A stretch of 64,000 nt of DNA from Ralstonia soli. Lineage in GTDB: Bacteria > Pseudomonadota > Gammaproteobacteria > Burkholderiales > Burkholderiaceae. Positions within the stretch are counted from its first letter, which is position 1; each line of letters starts with the position of its first letter. The notes below the pieces were generated by a model. The model saw only the letters and a program-made list of their open reading frames with translations, searched no databases and was not told the DNA's origin. The DNA is taken from positions 558,001 through 622,000 of the forward strand of contig NZ_JAMXHT010000003.1 in NCBI RefSeq assembly GCF_023955655.1, read 5' to 3'. A program made the translations under genes and the position numbers. Of this stretch, positions 44,212-55,200 are shown piece after piece.

Positions 44212-45183
44212 TTAGTCGTTGTTGCCGGCCACGATGCCCATCACGGCCATACGGACCGCAATGCCGAACGTCACCTGGTTCAGGATCACCGATTGCGCGC
44301 CATCGGCCACGGCGGAGTCGATCTCCACGCCGCGATTCATCGGGCCCGGGTGCATGACGATGGCGTCGGGCTTGGCCAGCGCCAGGCGCTCCTGCGTGAG
44401 GCCATAGGCCTTGAAGTATTCCTGCGCAGAGGGCAGCAGCGCGCCGCTCATGCGCTCGTTCTGCAGGCGCAGCATGATGACCACGTCCACACCCTTGAGG
44501 CCCTCTTCCATGTTGTGGAAGACGCGCACGCCCATATGCTCCAAGCCGCCGGGCAGCAGCGTGCGCGGGCCGATTGCGCGCACCTCGGCGCAGCCCAGCG
44601 TCGTGAGCGCGTGGATGTCGGAACGCGCCACGCGCGAGTGCAGGATGTCACCGACGATCGCCACCGTCAGGTTCGAGAAGTCCTTCTTGTAGTGGCGGAT
44701 GGTGAACATGTCGAGCAGCCCCTGCGTGGGGTGCGCGTGGCGGCCATCGCCCGCGTTGATCACGTGCACGTGCGGTGCGACGTGCTCGGCAATCAGGTAC
44801 GGCGCGCCCGAACTTGCATGCCGCACGACGAACATGTCCGCCTGCATGGCCGACAGGTTGTTGATCGTGTCGAGCAGCGACTCGCCCTTGCTGGTGGACG
44901 ACGCGTTGATGTTCAGGTTGATCACGTCCGCCGACAGCCGCTTGGCCGCAATCTCGAACGTGGTGCGCGTACGCGTGGAGTTCTCGAAGAACAGGTTGAA
45001 CACGCTTTTGCCGCGCAGCAGCGGCACCTTCTTCACCTCGCGGTCGGAATCTGATACGGAGACGAACTGCTGCGCGGTGTCCAGCACGTGCGTGAGGATG
45101 TCGCGCGACAGCCCCTCGATCGACAGCAGGTGCTTGAGCTCGCCGTTTTTCGTGAGCTGCGGGTTGGCGAAAGTCTTGGGCAT
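44212..45183 (-). CDS. pyrB: Aspartate carbamoyltransferase catalytic chain
   Basis: First committed step of pyrimidine synthesis, 323 residues. The carbamoyl phosphate motif is [19 protein letters not shown]; others are [17 protein letters not shown] and [12 protein letters not shown]. No regulatory PyrI gene is adjacent; instead pyrC' follows after 8 bp, the arrangement of the class A-type ATCase with a dihydroorotase-like partner. A 66-bp gap separates it from pyrR upstream. Confidence 0.96.
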   Translation of the reverse strand: MPKTFANPQLTKNGELKHLLSIEGLSRDILTHVLDTAQQFVSVSDSDREVKKVPLLRGKSVFNLFFENSTRTRTTFEIAAKRLSADVINLNINASSTSKGESLLDTINNLSAMQADMFVVRHASSGAPYLIAEHVAPHVHVINAGDGRHAHPTQGLLDMFTIRHYKKDFSNLTVAIVGDILHSRVARSDIHALTTLGCAEVRAIGPRTLLPGGLEHMGVRVFHNMEEGLKGVDVVIMLRLQNERMSGALLPSAQEYFKAYGLTQERLALAKPDAIVMHPGPMNRGVEIDSAVADGAQSVILNQVTFGIAVRMAVMGIVAGNND

Positions 45184-45249
45184 GGAGAAACGAAAGGCGA
45201 CGAGGTCAGGTCAAGTCAGGACAAAACAGAAGCGATGCAGCGCGCGGGC

Positions 45250-45768
45250 TCAGACACCCTTGGGCTCACGCGTGAAGGTGAAGCGTGCGGAGGCACCCTC
45301 GCCGGCTTTGCTCAGCACGAGCGACTCGTCAACCGACAGCGTGATGCGCTCGCCGATGTAATCAGGCGCCACGGGCAACTGGCGCTCGCCGCGATCCACC
45401 AGCACGGCGAGCTCCACTGCAGCCGGGCGGCCGTAATCGAACAGCTCGTTGATGGCGGCTCGGATGGTGCGGCCGCTGGCCAACACGTCGTCCACCAGCA
45501 GGATGCGGCGCTCGTTCACGTCAAACGGCAGCGTGGTCGGCTGCGCCTTGGCGTGCAGGCCCTTCTTGGCGTAGTCGTCGCGGTGCATGGCGACGTTGAC
45601 GACACCGTATTCGGGCAGGCCCAGGTCATGCGCGAGGCGCTTGGCGATCCAGGCGCCACCGCTGACGATTCCGGCGATGGACCACGCGTGGCCCTCAGCC
45701 ATCCGCGTGCGCAGTTGTGCGACGAGGCTCTGGTACAGGGCCTCGGCATCGATCTGTTGCGATGTCAT
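45250..45768 (-). CDS. pyrR: PyrR bifunctional regulator/uracil phosphoribosyltransferase
   Basis: A 172-residue PRTase. The PRPP-binding motif is [20 protein letters not shown], with [12 protein letters not shown] before it and [14 protein letters not shown]. The ATG at 45768 overlaps the ruvX stop as ATGA; the open frame continues far upstream but only as ruvX in another frame. Whether it regulates pyrB or acts only as an enzyme cannot be seen; no clear attenuator was found in the 66 bp before pyrB. Confidence 0.93.
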   Translation of the reverse strand: MTSQQIDAEALYQSLVAQLRTRMAEGHAWSIAGIVSGGAWIAKRLAHDLGLPEYGVVNVAMHRDDYAKKGLHAKAQPTTLPFDVNERRILLVDDVLASGRTIRAAINELFDYGRPAAVELAVLVDRGERQLPVAPDYIGERITLSVDESLVLSKAGEGASARFTFTREPKGV

Positions 45769-46193
45769 GATTCGTCGAAGAACTGTTGGAGGATGATGCG
45801 CGCGGCTTCCGCGTCGAGCACATCGTCGGAGGCACCGGCATCCTGCGCGGCGATCGAGGAATATCGCTCGTCCACCCAGGTGACCGGCAGGCCATAGCGG
45901 CCATGCAATTGATTGCCGAAGCGCTTGGCAAGCTTGATCATCGGCTGCTCTTCCCCATCGGGGTGCACCGGCATGCCGACCACGAAGCCGACCGGCTGCC
46001 ATTCGCTCACCAGCCGCGTGATCTGCGCAAAACGGAAGTCGACCGAGCGGTTGGGGATGGTTTCCAGCGCCCGCGCCGAGCGCGACACCGTATTGCCCAG
46101 CGCCACACCGATGCGTTTTTCGCCGTAATCGAATGCCAGCAAGGTGCCGTCAACAGGCACGGAAGCGATGGCCGGATGCACCGGCTCAGGCAT
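45765..46193 (-). CDS. ruvX: Holliday junction resolvase-like RuvX (YqgF)
   Basis: RNase H-fold nuclease of 142 residues, linked to rRNA processing and recombination. Motifs: [17 protein letters not shown] with the catalytic Asp, [14 protein letters not shown], and [14 protein letters not shown]. It overlaps yqgE by 8 bp and pyrR by 4 bp. Confidence 0.93.
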   Translation of the reverse strand: MPEPVHPAIASVPVDGTLLAFDYGEKRIGVALGNTVSRSARALETIPNRSVDFRFAQITRLVSEWQPVGFVVGMPVHPDGEEQPMIKLAKRFGNQLHGRYGLPVTWVDERYSSIAAQDAGASDDVLDAEAARIILQQFFDES

Positions 46194-46758
46194 GCCCTGC
46201 CTCGCCCGACAGCATGGCGGGGTTGATGCCGAGCAGGTTCAGCGCTGCAGCAAACCGCGCTTCGGCAGGCACATTGAAGATGATCTCGGGATCAGCCTGG
46301 ACGGTCAGCCAGCCGTTGCGGCTAAGTTCGTCTTCCAGTTGACCGGCGCTCCAGCCGGCGTACCCAAGCGTCAGGATGAAGCGCTGCGGCCCGCCGCCCT
46401 GGGCGACCGCTTCGAGCACATCCTTGGAAGTGGTCATTTCCAGCCCGCCCGGCACCGCCAGCGACGACGAATACGCGCCCGTGGCGTCATGCAGCACAAA
46501 GCCGCGCTCGGTCTGCACCGGGCCGCCGTAATACACGGGCTGTTCTGCGAGGGGGTGGATTTCGAGCTTGAGGTCGATCTTGTCGAACAGCGTCGCCAAG
46601 TCGATATCAATGGGTCGGTTGATGACGAGGCCGAGCGCACCGCGCTCGTTGTGCTCGCACATGTACACGACCGTGCCCGAAAAGGTGGAGTCCGCCATGC
46701 CGGGCATAGCGATCAGGAACTGATTCGTGAGATTGATAGGTGCGTCCGGCGAGGCCAT
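46186..46758 (-). CDS. yqgE: UPF0301/YqgE (AlgH) family protein
   Basis: Cytoplasmic protein of 190 residues, conserved next to ruvX in many proteobacteria; biochemical role unknown. Family motifs are [51 protein letters not shown] and [15 protein letters not shown]. It is the first gene of the yqgE-ruvX-pyrR-pyrB-pyrC'-plsC operon. Confidence 0.93.
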   Translation of the reverse strand: MASPDAPINLTNQFLIAMPGMADSTFSGTVVYMCEHNERGALGLVINRPIDIDLATLFDKIDLKLEIHPLAEQPVYYGGPVQTERGFVLHDATGAYSSSLAVPGGLEMTTSKDVLEAVAQGGGPQRFILTLGYAGWSAGQLEDELSRNGWLTVQADPEIIFNVPAEARFAAALNLLGINPAMLSGEAGHA

Positions 46759-46843
46759 GGGGCTAGTTTACCAAAAGCCCTCGGCCACCGCCCCTTTCAT
46801 TTGAGAAAAGACCCGGTGGCGCCAACTGGCTTCGTGTGATGAT

Positions 46844-47596
46844 TCATGCACTCGGCGCGCCTGCATGCGGCGGGGTGGTGTTCAGCGCCTCCAGATCGGC
46901 GGCGTCCAGCCAGCGCCAGTCACCCGGGGCCAGATCATCCCCCAGCGACAACCCGCCGATGGCGCTGCGGTGCAGCCCCGCCACGTGGTTGCCTGCTGCG
47001 GCCACCATGCGTTTCACCTGGTGGTATTTGCCCTGCGTGAGCGCCATGCGCAGGTGGTGCGTGTCCACGCGTTCGGCCCAGGCGGCGGCGACGTTTTCAT
47101 TTTCATCGGCCAGCAGCACGCCGGCACACAGTTGGGCGACCTGCGCGTCGGTCACCGGTTCGGCGGTGGTGATTTCGTACACCTTGGGCACCTGGTGGCG
47201 CGGGCTGGTAAGCGTGTGGACGAACTGGCCGTCGTCGGTGAGCAGCAGCAGGCCGGTGGTGTCCTGATCGAGCCGGCCCACGCACTGCACGCCGCGCTCG
47301 CGCAGCGGCACGGGCAGCAGCGAGTACACGCTCGGGTGGTGCTTCGGCTTTTGCGAGCACTCCACCCCTGCCGGCTTGTGGATCATCAGGTAGGCGCGCG
47401 CATGGTACGTCCAGCGCTCGCCATCCACGTCAAGCACCAGACCGGCGGTGTCGACCAGCGCATCGGGGTCTTCCATTTCCACACCGTTGATGAAAACGAG
47501 CCCTGCCAGCACGAGGTCCTTGCAATAGCGGCGCGTGCCGAAGCCCTGGGATTGCAGGATGCGATACAGCGGAAGACGAGCAGAAGAATCAGCCAT
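46844..47596 (-). CDS. rsuA: RsuA-family 16S rRNA pseudouridine synthase
   Basis: Predicted pseudouridine synthase of 250 residues. An N-terminal S4-like RNA-binding part (RILQSQGFGTRRYCKDLVLA) is followed by the catalytic loop VGRLDQDTTGLLLLTDDG with the essential Asp, and LTQGKYHQVKRMVAAAGN. The ATG at 47596 is chosen because the family begins close to the S4 domain; the frame opens up to 47674 and would overlap the divergent photolyase gene. RluE-type specificity cannot be excluded. Confidence 0.88.
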   Translation of the reverse strand: MADSSARLPLYRILQSQGFGTRRYCKDLVLAGLVFINGVEMEDPDALVDTAGLVLDVDGERWTYHARAYLMIHKPAGVECSQKPKHHPSVYSLLPVPLRERGVQCVGRLDQDTTGLLLLTDDGQFVHTLTSPRHQVPKVYEITTAEPVTDAQVAQLCAGVLLADENENVAAAWAERVDTHHLRMALTQGKYHQVKRMVAAAGNHVAGLHRSAIGGLSLGDDLAPGDWRWLDAADLEALNTTPPHAGAPSA

Positions 47597-47672
47597 GACA
47601 ACAACGTGAAGAAGACAATACAGCCGGGTTTTTGCGATACGCTCGGCCAGTTTCCGTCCAAGCCGATTCCCC

Positions 47673-49232
47673 ATGCCGAACCCCGCCTCAAACCGCCAAC
47701 CGTACGCGATCGGCGCGCATTTCCAGCGCGGGCTGGTGTGGTTCCGGCGCGATCTGCGGCACTTTGACCACGCGGCGCTGCATTATGCCCTGCGCCACTG
47801 CCGCCAGGTCTATTGCGTGTTCGTGTTCGACCGCGACATCCTTGACGCGCTGCTAGCGCGGGGGCTGCGGGCCGATCGCCGCATCGAGTTCATCCGTGCG
47901 TCCGTCGAGGCACTGCGCGCCGTGCTGCGCGAAGCCGGCGGCGACCTCATCGTCGTGCATGACCACCCGCGCCACGCGATTCCCGATCTCGCCCGCCAAC
48001 TCGACATCGAAGCTGTCTTCGCCAACCACGACGAAGAGCCCAGCGCGCAGGCCCGCGACGAAGCCGTGCGAACGACGCTCGCCCAGCAGCCGTGCGCGTG
48101 GTTCGACTTCAAGGACCAGGTGATCTTCGAGCGCGATGAAATCCTGAACGGACAAGGCAAGCCGTATGGCGTCTTCACGCCTTACAAGAATGCGTGGCTG
48201 GCCGCGCTCACGCCGTTCGACCTGCGCGCGTATCCGACCGAGCCGTACTTTGGCGCGCTGGCCAAACCGCCACAAGCACTCGCGCCTGCCACGCCTACGC
48301 TGGAAGCGATGGGCTTTGCACGTTCGAACCTGTCGGAGCTCGCCCTGCCCACCGGCATGTCGGGCGCAGAGGCATTGCTGGAGGATTTCGAAAACCGCAT
48401 CGACGACTACCACGCGCGCCGCGACTTCCCCGCCGTGCGCGGGCCGAGCTATCTGTCGACGCACCTGCGTTTTGGCACCGTATCGATCCGCACACTCGCA
48501 GCGCGCGCGCATGCCGCCATGCTGCGCGGCAGCCGAGGCGCGGCGACGTGGCTGTCGGAACTGATCTGGCGCGAGTTCTATTTCATGATCCTGCACCACC
48601 GCCCCGATCTGGCGCATGGCGCATCGTTCCACCCGGAATTCGACCGCATCCGCTGGGTGGACGGCGAGCTTGGCGACGCCCGCTTCGAAGCATGGAAAAC
48701 CGCGCGCACCGGCTACCCGCTGGTGGACGCGGCCATGCTGCAGATCTTCCAGAGTGGCTATATGCACAACCGCCTGCGCATGGTGGCGGCCAGCTTTCTC
48801 ATCAAGGACCTGGGCATCGATTGGCGGCGCGGCGAGCAGTACTTTGCCGACGTGCTCAACGACTTCGACTTCGCGGCCAACAACGGCGGCTGGCAGTGGG
48901 CGGCCTCCTCCGGGTGCGATGCGCAGCCGTGGTTCCGCATCTTCAACCCGGTCACCCAATCGGAGAAGTTCGACCCGCAGGGCCGCTTCATCCGCAAGTA
49001 CCTGCCGCAGCTCGCCAGGCTGCCCGACAAGTACATCCACGCGCCATGGACGGCCCCGGCCGATGTGCTGAAGGATGCGGGCGTCGTGCTGGGCGAGACT
49101 TACCCACACCCGATCGTCGATCATGCCGGCGCGCGCGCCGCCACGCTCGATCGCTATGCGGTGACCAAGGCGGATCGCACCTCGGGCGCGGAAGCGGCAT
49201 CGCTCGGTAGAACCAGCCCACGCAACAACTGA
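47673..49232 (+). CDS. phrB: Deoxyribodipyrimidine photolyase
   Basis: Light-driven repair of cyclobutane pyrimidine dimers, 519 residues. The N-terminal antenna-cofactor domain starts LVWFRRDLRHFDHAAL. The FAD-binding C-terminal domain has LSTHLRFGTVSIRTLAARA, WLSELIWREFYFMIL, TGYPLVDAAMLQIFQSGYMH and NNGGWQWAASSGCDAQPWFR, all features of class I CPD photolyases. It is divergent from rsuA and convergent with chpA, with a hairpin between. Confidence 0.94.
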   Translation: MPNPASNRQPYAIGAHFQRGLVWFRRDLRHFDHAALHYALRHCRQVYCVFVFDRDILDALLARGLRADRRIEFIRASVEALRAVLREAGGDLIVVHDHPRHAIPDLARQLDIEAVFANHDEEPSAQARDEAVRTTLAQQPCAWFDFKDQVIFERDEILNGQGKPYGVFTPYKNAWLAALTPFDLRAYPTEPYFGALAKPPQALAPATPTLEAMGFARSNLSELALPTGMSGAEALLEDFENRIDDYHARRDFPAVRGPSYLSTHLRFGTVSIRTLAARAHAAMLRGSRGAATWLSELIWREFYFMILHHRPDLAHGASFHPEFDRIRWVDGELGDARFEAWKTARTGYPLVDAAMLQIFQSGYMHNRLRMVAASFLIKDLGIDWRRGEQYFADVLNDFDFAANNGGWQWAASSGCDAQPWFRIFNPVTQSEKFDPQGRFIRKYLPQLARLPDKYIHAPWTAPADVLKDAGVVLGETYPHPIVDHAGARAATLDRYAVTKADRTSGAEAASLGRTSPRNN

Positions 49233-49245
49233 CGCGCCAAAGACA

Positions 49246-49269
49246 ACGGGCCGGTCAATGCCGGCCCGT
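49246..49269. terminator. Hairpin between phrB and chpA
   Basis: Perfect 9-bp GC-rich stem acgggccgg / ccggcccgt with a 6-base loop, placed between two convergent genes. There is no strong T run on the plus side; on the minus side the stem is followed by TTGTCTTT. Probably a shared terminator. Confidence 0.7.
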
Positions 49270-49289
49270 CATCCTTGCTGCGTTGTGCT

Positions 49290-52200
49290 TCAGCCCACGT
49301 TGGCCGCCGGCGCACGTTCACCGATGAGGGTGCGCAGATGCTTCAGCAGTTCCTCTTCGTTGTACGGCTTGCCGAGGTAGACGTTCACGCCGATCTCCGC
49401 GGCATAGCGGCGGTGTTTGTCCGCCGACCGCGAGGTGATCATGATGATCGGCGTGGCGCCGATGCGCTCATCCGCACGCACGTTGCGCGTGAGGTCGAAG
49501 CCATCCATGTGCGGCATTTCGATGTCGACCAGCATCGCATCTGGCGTGACATCCTGCAGCTGACGCAGTGCGTCCACGCCGTCGCGCGCCAGTACGGCCT
49601 GATAGCCGGAACGCGTAAGCAGACGCTGCGTGACCTTGCGCACCGTGAGCGAATCATCGACCACCATGACGATCGGCTGCGTGGCCAGGCCAGGCACGGC
49701 GTCGGTGCTGCCGTCGCGCTGCAGCTCGGCCACGGCGCCGGTCGCTTCCTGATCGGACAGGCCACGCGCGGCCGCTTCGCGCTCGAAGCGCTGCGTAAGC
49801 ACCACGGGGTTGTAGATCAGCACGATCTCGCCGTCGCCCAGCGTGGTCGCACCGGCAATGCCTTCCAGGCGTGCGAGGTGCGGGCCGATGTGCTTGACCA
49901 CCACTTCGCGGTTGCCGATCACTTCGTCCACGTGCACGGCAGCGCGGTCGGCGCCGTTGCGCACCACCACGGCCGGCGAGTACTTGCGGCCGCCCGTGAC
50001 GGATGCCGATTCTTCCAGCAGCGTGCCGAAGTAATGGAACGGCACCGGACCCGTCGGCAGTTGCAGCGCGGCGGCGTTGTACGCCTCGGCCAGCGCCTGC
50101 GGGCGCAGTTGCTGCACGTGATCGATCATGCCCGACGGAATCGCATACACGCGCTCGCCCACGCGCACCAGCAGCACCTGCGTGATGGCGGTGGTCAGCG
50201 GCAGGTGGATGGTGAAGCGCGTGCCGACTTCCGCCGTGGTCTGCAGCGAAATCCGCCCGCCCAGCGCCACGGTCTCTGCACGCACCACGTCCATGCCCAC
50301 GCCACGGCCGGCCAGCTCCGACACCTGATCGGCGGTGGAGAAGCCCGGCGTGAAGATCATCTCGGTGAGGCGCGCGTCGCTGGCTTCTTCGTCGGGCGCC
50401 AGCAGTTGGCGCTCCAGCGCGCGGGCACGGATGCGATCGAGGTTCAGGCCCGCGCCGTCGTCCACGAAATGCAGCACGACTTCGTTGCCTTCCTGCTGCA
50501 CCTCCAGCGTCAGCTCGCCGGCGGCCGACTTGCCCTTGGCGCGGCGCTCGTCGGCGGGCTCGATGCCATGCGCCACGGCGTTGCGGATCATGTGCTCAAG
50601 CGGGCCGCCCATGCGGTCCAGCACGCTGCGGTCCAGTTCCACCGTACCGCCCTTGATGAAGAGGCGGACTTCCTTGCCGGTTTCCGATGCCGCCTGGCGG
50701 GCCACGCGATACAGGCGGTCCGCCACGGTATCGAACTGCACCATGCGCGCACGCATCAGGCTGCGCTGTAGACCGCGCGTGAGGCGCGCCTGCGTTTCCA
50801 AGTCCAGCGAGGCCTGGTCGAAACCGCGGAACAAGTTCTGCTGCACCGTCGCCACGTCGTTGACGGACTCGGCCATCATCCGCGTGAGTTCCTGGAGGCG
50901 CGTGAAGCGGTCGAACTCCAGTGGGTCGAACGCTTCGGAGTGCGCCTGCGCATCGGCAATGCGCGACTCCATCTGCGTTTCGGCCTGGATTTCGATCTCG
51001 CGCACCTGCGAGCGCAAGCGCGCCACGTTGTCGTTCAACTCCGACAGATACGTCTTCAGCGCATCGACTTCCGATTCCAGGCGCGCACGCGCGGCACCCA
51101 CCTCACCGGCATCGTTGATGAGCGCGTCGAGCGCGCGTGCCTGCACCCGCACCATGGCACGCTGGCGTTCGGCCACTTCGAGGGCCTCGGCTTCGGGGCT
51201 GCGTGCGCCGGTCAAATCCACGCTGGTCGTGGCGGCCACGGCGGGCAGCATCGACGTGCCGGACACTGCCTGTGCGTCGGCAGCGGTGTGCTGCACTTCC
51301 GCAGCATCGGCCAGGCCCGCATCGAGCGGCAGCAGGTTGCCCGCGCCGAGCGCATCGACGTGTGCCTGGATACGGTCGAACCAGACGTAGAGCTTGCGGA
51401 ACAGCGCATCGTCCACGCGGTTCTGGCGCAGGCCGCCTTCGATGGCGCTTTCCATTTCGTGCGCCGCCTGGCCCAGCGTCATGGCACCGGCCATGCGCGC
51501 ACTGCCCTTGACGGTGTGCAGGTTGCGCAGCAGCAGGCCGGCGGTGGTGCGGTCCTGCGGCGCGGCTTCCCAAGCGCGCAGTTGCTGGCCCAATTCGGGC
51601 AGCGCGGCGTGCGCTTCTTCCAGGAAGATGTCGAGCAGCGCCGGGTCCAGCGCGTCGGACGGCGCTTGGCGCACCAGTTCGCCCACGGGCTCAGCGGGTT
51701 GGACGACTGGCTGCGCATACACCGGCGCCAGCGTGGGCGTGACCTCGGTCGGCGGGAATGCGGGCTCGCCTGCCAGACCTGCGGTTTCGTTCTCGGCCGC
51801 TTCGGCGTGTTCGGTGTGTTCAGCGTCGTCGCTCAAGGCCAGCGGTGCAGGCTCCAACGGCAAGCGCGGACGCACCAGGACACGTTCGCACAGCTCTTCC
51901 AGACTGCGGCGCACGGGTTCGTCGGCTTCCGGCCAGATGCTGGCGGCAAACTGATGCAGCATGCCGCGCATGCGTTCGACAGCCTGGTCGAGCAAGCGGA
52001 AGTCGCCGGGGTGCATCGCCACCGGGCGGCTGTGCAGGTTCAGCAGCACCTGCTCCAGCGCATCGGCCAGCTGGCGCACAGGCTCCAGCTCGACCACGGC
52101 GGAGCTGCCTTGCAGCGTGTGCGCGGCGCGCAGGGCCAGCTCGCTCGGCGGCGTGCGGCCTTCGTGGCGCCACTCCGAGAAGTCCACCCCCAGGCGGCGG

Positions 52201-55200
52201 ATCAGATCATCCGCTTCCTGCAGGTAGACGTTGTACAGCGCCACGCTGATGCGCGTCGGGCCGATCTCCTTCACGCCGTCGTCATGCACGACCTCTTCCG
52301 GCTCGCCGGTCTGCGCGAACGGGAACGGGATGACCTTGGCGTCGCCATCGGCAGCGGCCGGAGTTTCGATCTCGACGTGCGGGGTGCCGGACTCGGTGTT
52401 CGAGGTCTCAAACTCGGCGCTCGGCGTTCCGGACTCGGCATGCGGCGTTTCGGGCTCGGCATTCCGGGTTGCGAACGCGGCGTCCGGTGTTTCCGACTCG
52501 ATATGTCGGGCTGCGAACTCGGCGCTCGGCGTTCCGGACTCGGCGTTTGCGGCTCCAAACTCCACGTGCGGCGTTTCGAACTCGGTGCTCGGTGTTTCGA
52601 ACGCCGCGAGCGCCGTGTCGGACGCCGCGTGCGCGGGTTCGTCGTCCCACACCAGCGAGGCGGCATCGTTGGCCGGCGCGGCCAGGTCGAGCGTGGCGAC
52701 CGGCTCAGCCCCGGCGGCTTCGTGCGCCTCCGGCGCTTCTTGCGTTTGGGGTGCCGTCTCCAGCCACACGAACGGACCGCCATGACGCACGCGCTCGGCG
52801 GCGGCGACCAGCGGCTCGATCGGGTGATCGGCCTCGGGCGATTGCGCAATCGCAGCCGCCCACGCCGACAGCTCGGACTCGGCACGCGTGAGCAGCGCAG
52901 CCAGGTCGTGCGTGGGCACGCGGCTCTCGGCCAGCCACACGTTCATCACCTGCTCGATGGCCCAGGCGGCTTCGCCGTAGCGCGTGAGGCCGACCATGCG
53001 GCCCGAGCCCTTGAGCGTGTGGAATGCGCGACGCAGTTGCGTGAGCAAATCCAGGTCGGAACCGGTAGCCAGACCGCCCGCGCCCATGTCGGCGGCGGCG
53101 TGCAGCGTGTGCAGATCGGTGCGTACGCCCGCCAGCACTTCCTCGGCTTCGGACAGGAAGATGTCGAGCAACTCGGCATCAAGGGATTGGGTATCGCGCG
53201 CGGCGGCGGGTGCCGGTGCCACAGCAGCGGACGGCACGGCAGCCGGCGCCGCCAGCGCAGCCTGCAGGCGCTGCAGGGAACCGGCGCTGCCCACCTGCCA
53301 GGCATCGAACTGCGCGAGCGCCTCTTCCAGTCGCTTGCGGCGGGCGGGGTCGTCGTCGATGGTGGCGGCGTCGCGCGCTTCTTGCAGCGCGGTGCGCAGC
53401 TCGGCGGCCAGCGGGTCCGCCGGGTCGACCGGGTGCTTGGCCAGCAGGCGATCAAGCAACAACTGCACCGGCGATGCCATATCGGCGTGGGCCGCATCTG
53501 CATCGGCGAGCACATCAGCTTCCGGCTCGCGCCGGGCGAGCATGCCGGTCTCGGTATCGAAGGCGAACTCGCGCCAGGCGGTTTCGCGCGCGGTCGGCGT
53601 CAACGTGCCTTCAATGACGATCTCGTCAACCTGGCCACCGGTCAGCTCGGTGCCTGCGGACAGCGCGTCGAGCAGGCCCTGCAGGCCGCTGACGTTGGCA
53701 GCGAGCGCGGCCAGATAGCGTTCGCGGTCGGCCGGTGCGCCCTCGCCAGCGGCTTGCAGCGCGGCGATGGTGGACTGCGCGGCTTGCGTGGCGTGCACGG
53801 CCTCGTAGGCATCGAGCGCGGCAAAGGCGCCCTGCATCTCGCCGAACAGGCGGGCGGCTTCTTGCAGGCCGCCGCTCTCGGCGCCTTCACGCTCGAAGGC
53901 ATCGAGGTGCGTTTCCGCCGAGGCCAGCAGCGTTTGCAACGCGCGGACCTGCTCTGCGCGTGCCCGGCGTTGTGCGGTTTCTTCGGCCAGCAGCGTCAGC
54001 CACACGGGGGCAGGCCGGGCATGGCCTTCCTGCGTGGCGCGAGCATGTTCGGCAAGCTCACCGCAGCGGGCCGCAAACCAGGCGCTGCGCAGGTCGCCCG
54101 ACTCACCATGCACTGCCCATGGGCGGGTCAGCATACGCGAGAGGAACTGCAGCGACGGCACGACATCATGGCCACGCGCCTGCGCCAGGCGCTGCGACAG
54201 ATCGAGCAGCGCGGGCTGGCCCAGCGTGTCGGTACGCAGGGCAAGCGTCTGCAACGCGGCGTCGATTTCCTCGGCGTCGGGTGCGGGTTGCTGGCTGAGC
54301 GCTTCGAGCGTGCGGCCCACGCGTTGCAGCGTGTCGCTGGCATCGGCTGGCAGCAGTGCGTAGTACTGGCGCGTATGCAGCGCACCGGCCGGCGCGTGCG
54401 TGGGCGGAATCGCAAAGGCCTGCACGCAGGCGACGATGTCCGGGCCCAGCGTGTCGTCGCCCACCGGTGCAGCAGGCGCGTTGTTGTAGGCCATCCCGGC
54501 CAGCAGGTACAGCGCGTCAATCAGCAGGCCCTGCGGCAGGTGGATGTTGTTGTGCGAGTACTGGCGCAGCAGCAGGTTGACGCGCGCGGCCAGGCGCTTG
54601 GCGGTCATGTCGGCCGGCACCAGGCCGGCACGCAGCGCGCCGAACGTCAGCGCCAGCACGAGCCACAGATCGCGCTGCAGATCGTCGCCGGCGCGGCGCG
54701 GCTCGCGCTCGAGCGCGCGGATGCCGTGCAGCAGTTCTTCCAGCGGCGCATAGGCGGCCGCAGCCGCCACGGGATCGGCGTGCACACCATCGGCGCTCGT
54801 GGCCGGTGCGCGCAGCGCGGTCAGCAGCGCAAGTTCGAACTTGCGGCGCAGGCGTGCGAGCCCAGGCAGATCGCGCGAGGGCAGCAGCAATGCTGGCAGG
54901 TGGCGCAGCTCATCGGCCCACAGGTCGGCCGGGTGGATGCGCTCTTCGCTCAGGCGGGCGAGCACGGCTTGATACGGCTGGAACAGGCGCAGCGGCTCTT
55001 CGGCCATGCCGGCCATCAGGTCGGCGACATATTCCTGCAGCGCCTGCACGGCGCGCGAGAACACATCCAGCGTCTGCATGTCGGCCGCCAGGGTGCCGGC
55101 ATCCACCGCTTCGAGCAGGCGCTTGGCGGCCTGGCAGTACACGTCGACACCGCGCAGGCCGACAATCAGCAGCGCGCCGGCCGCCTGGTGCAAATATTGA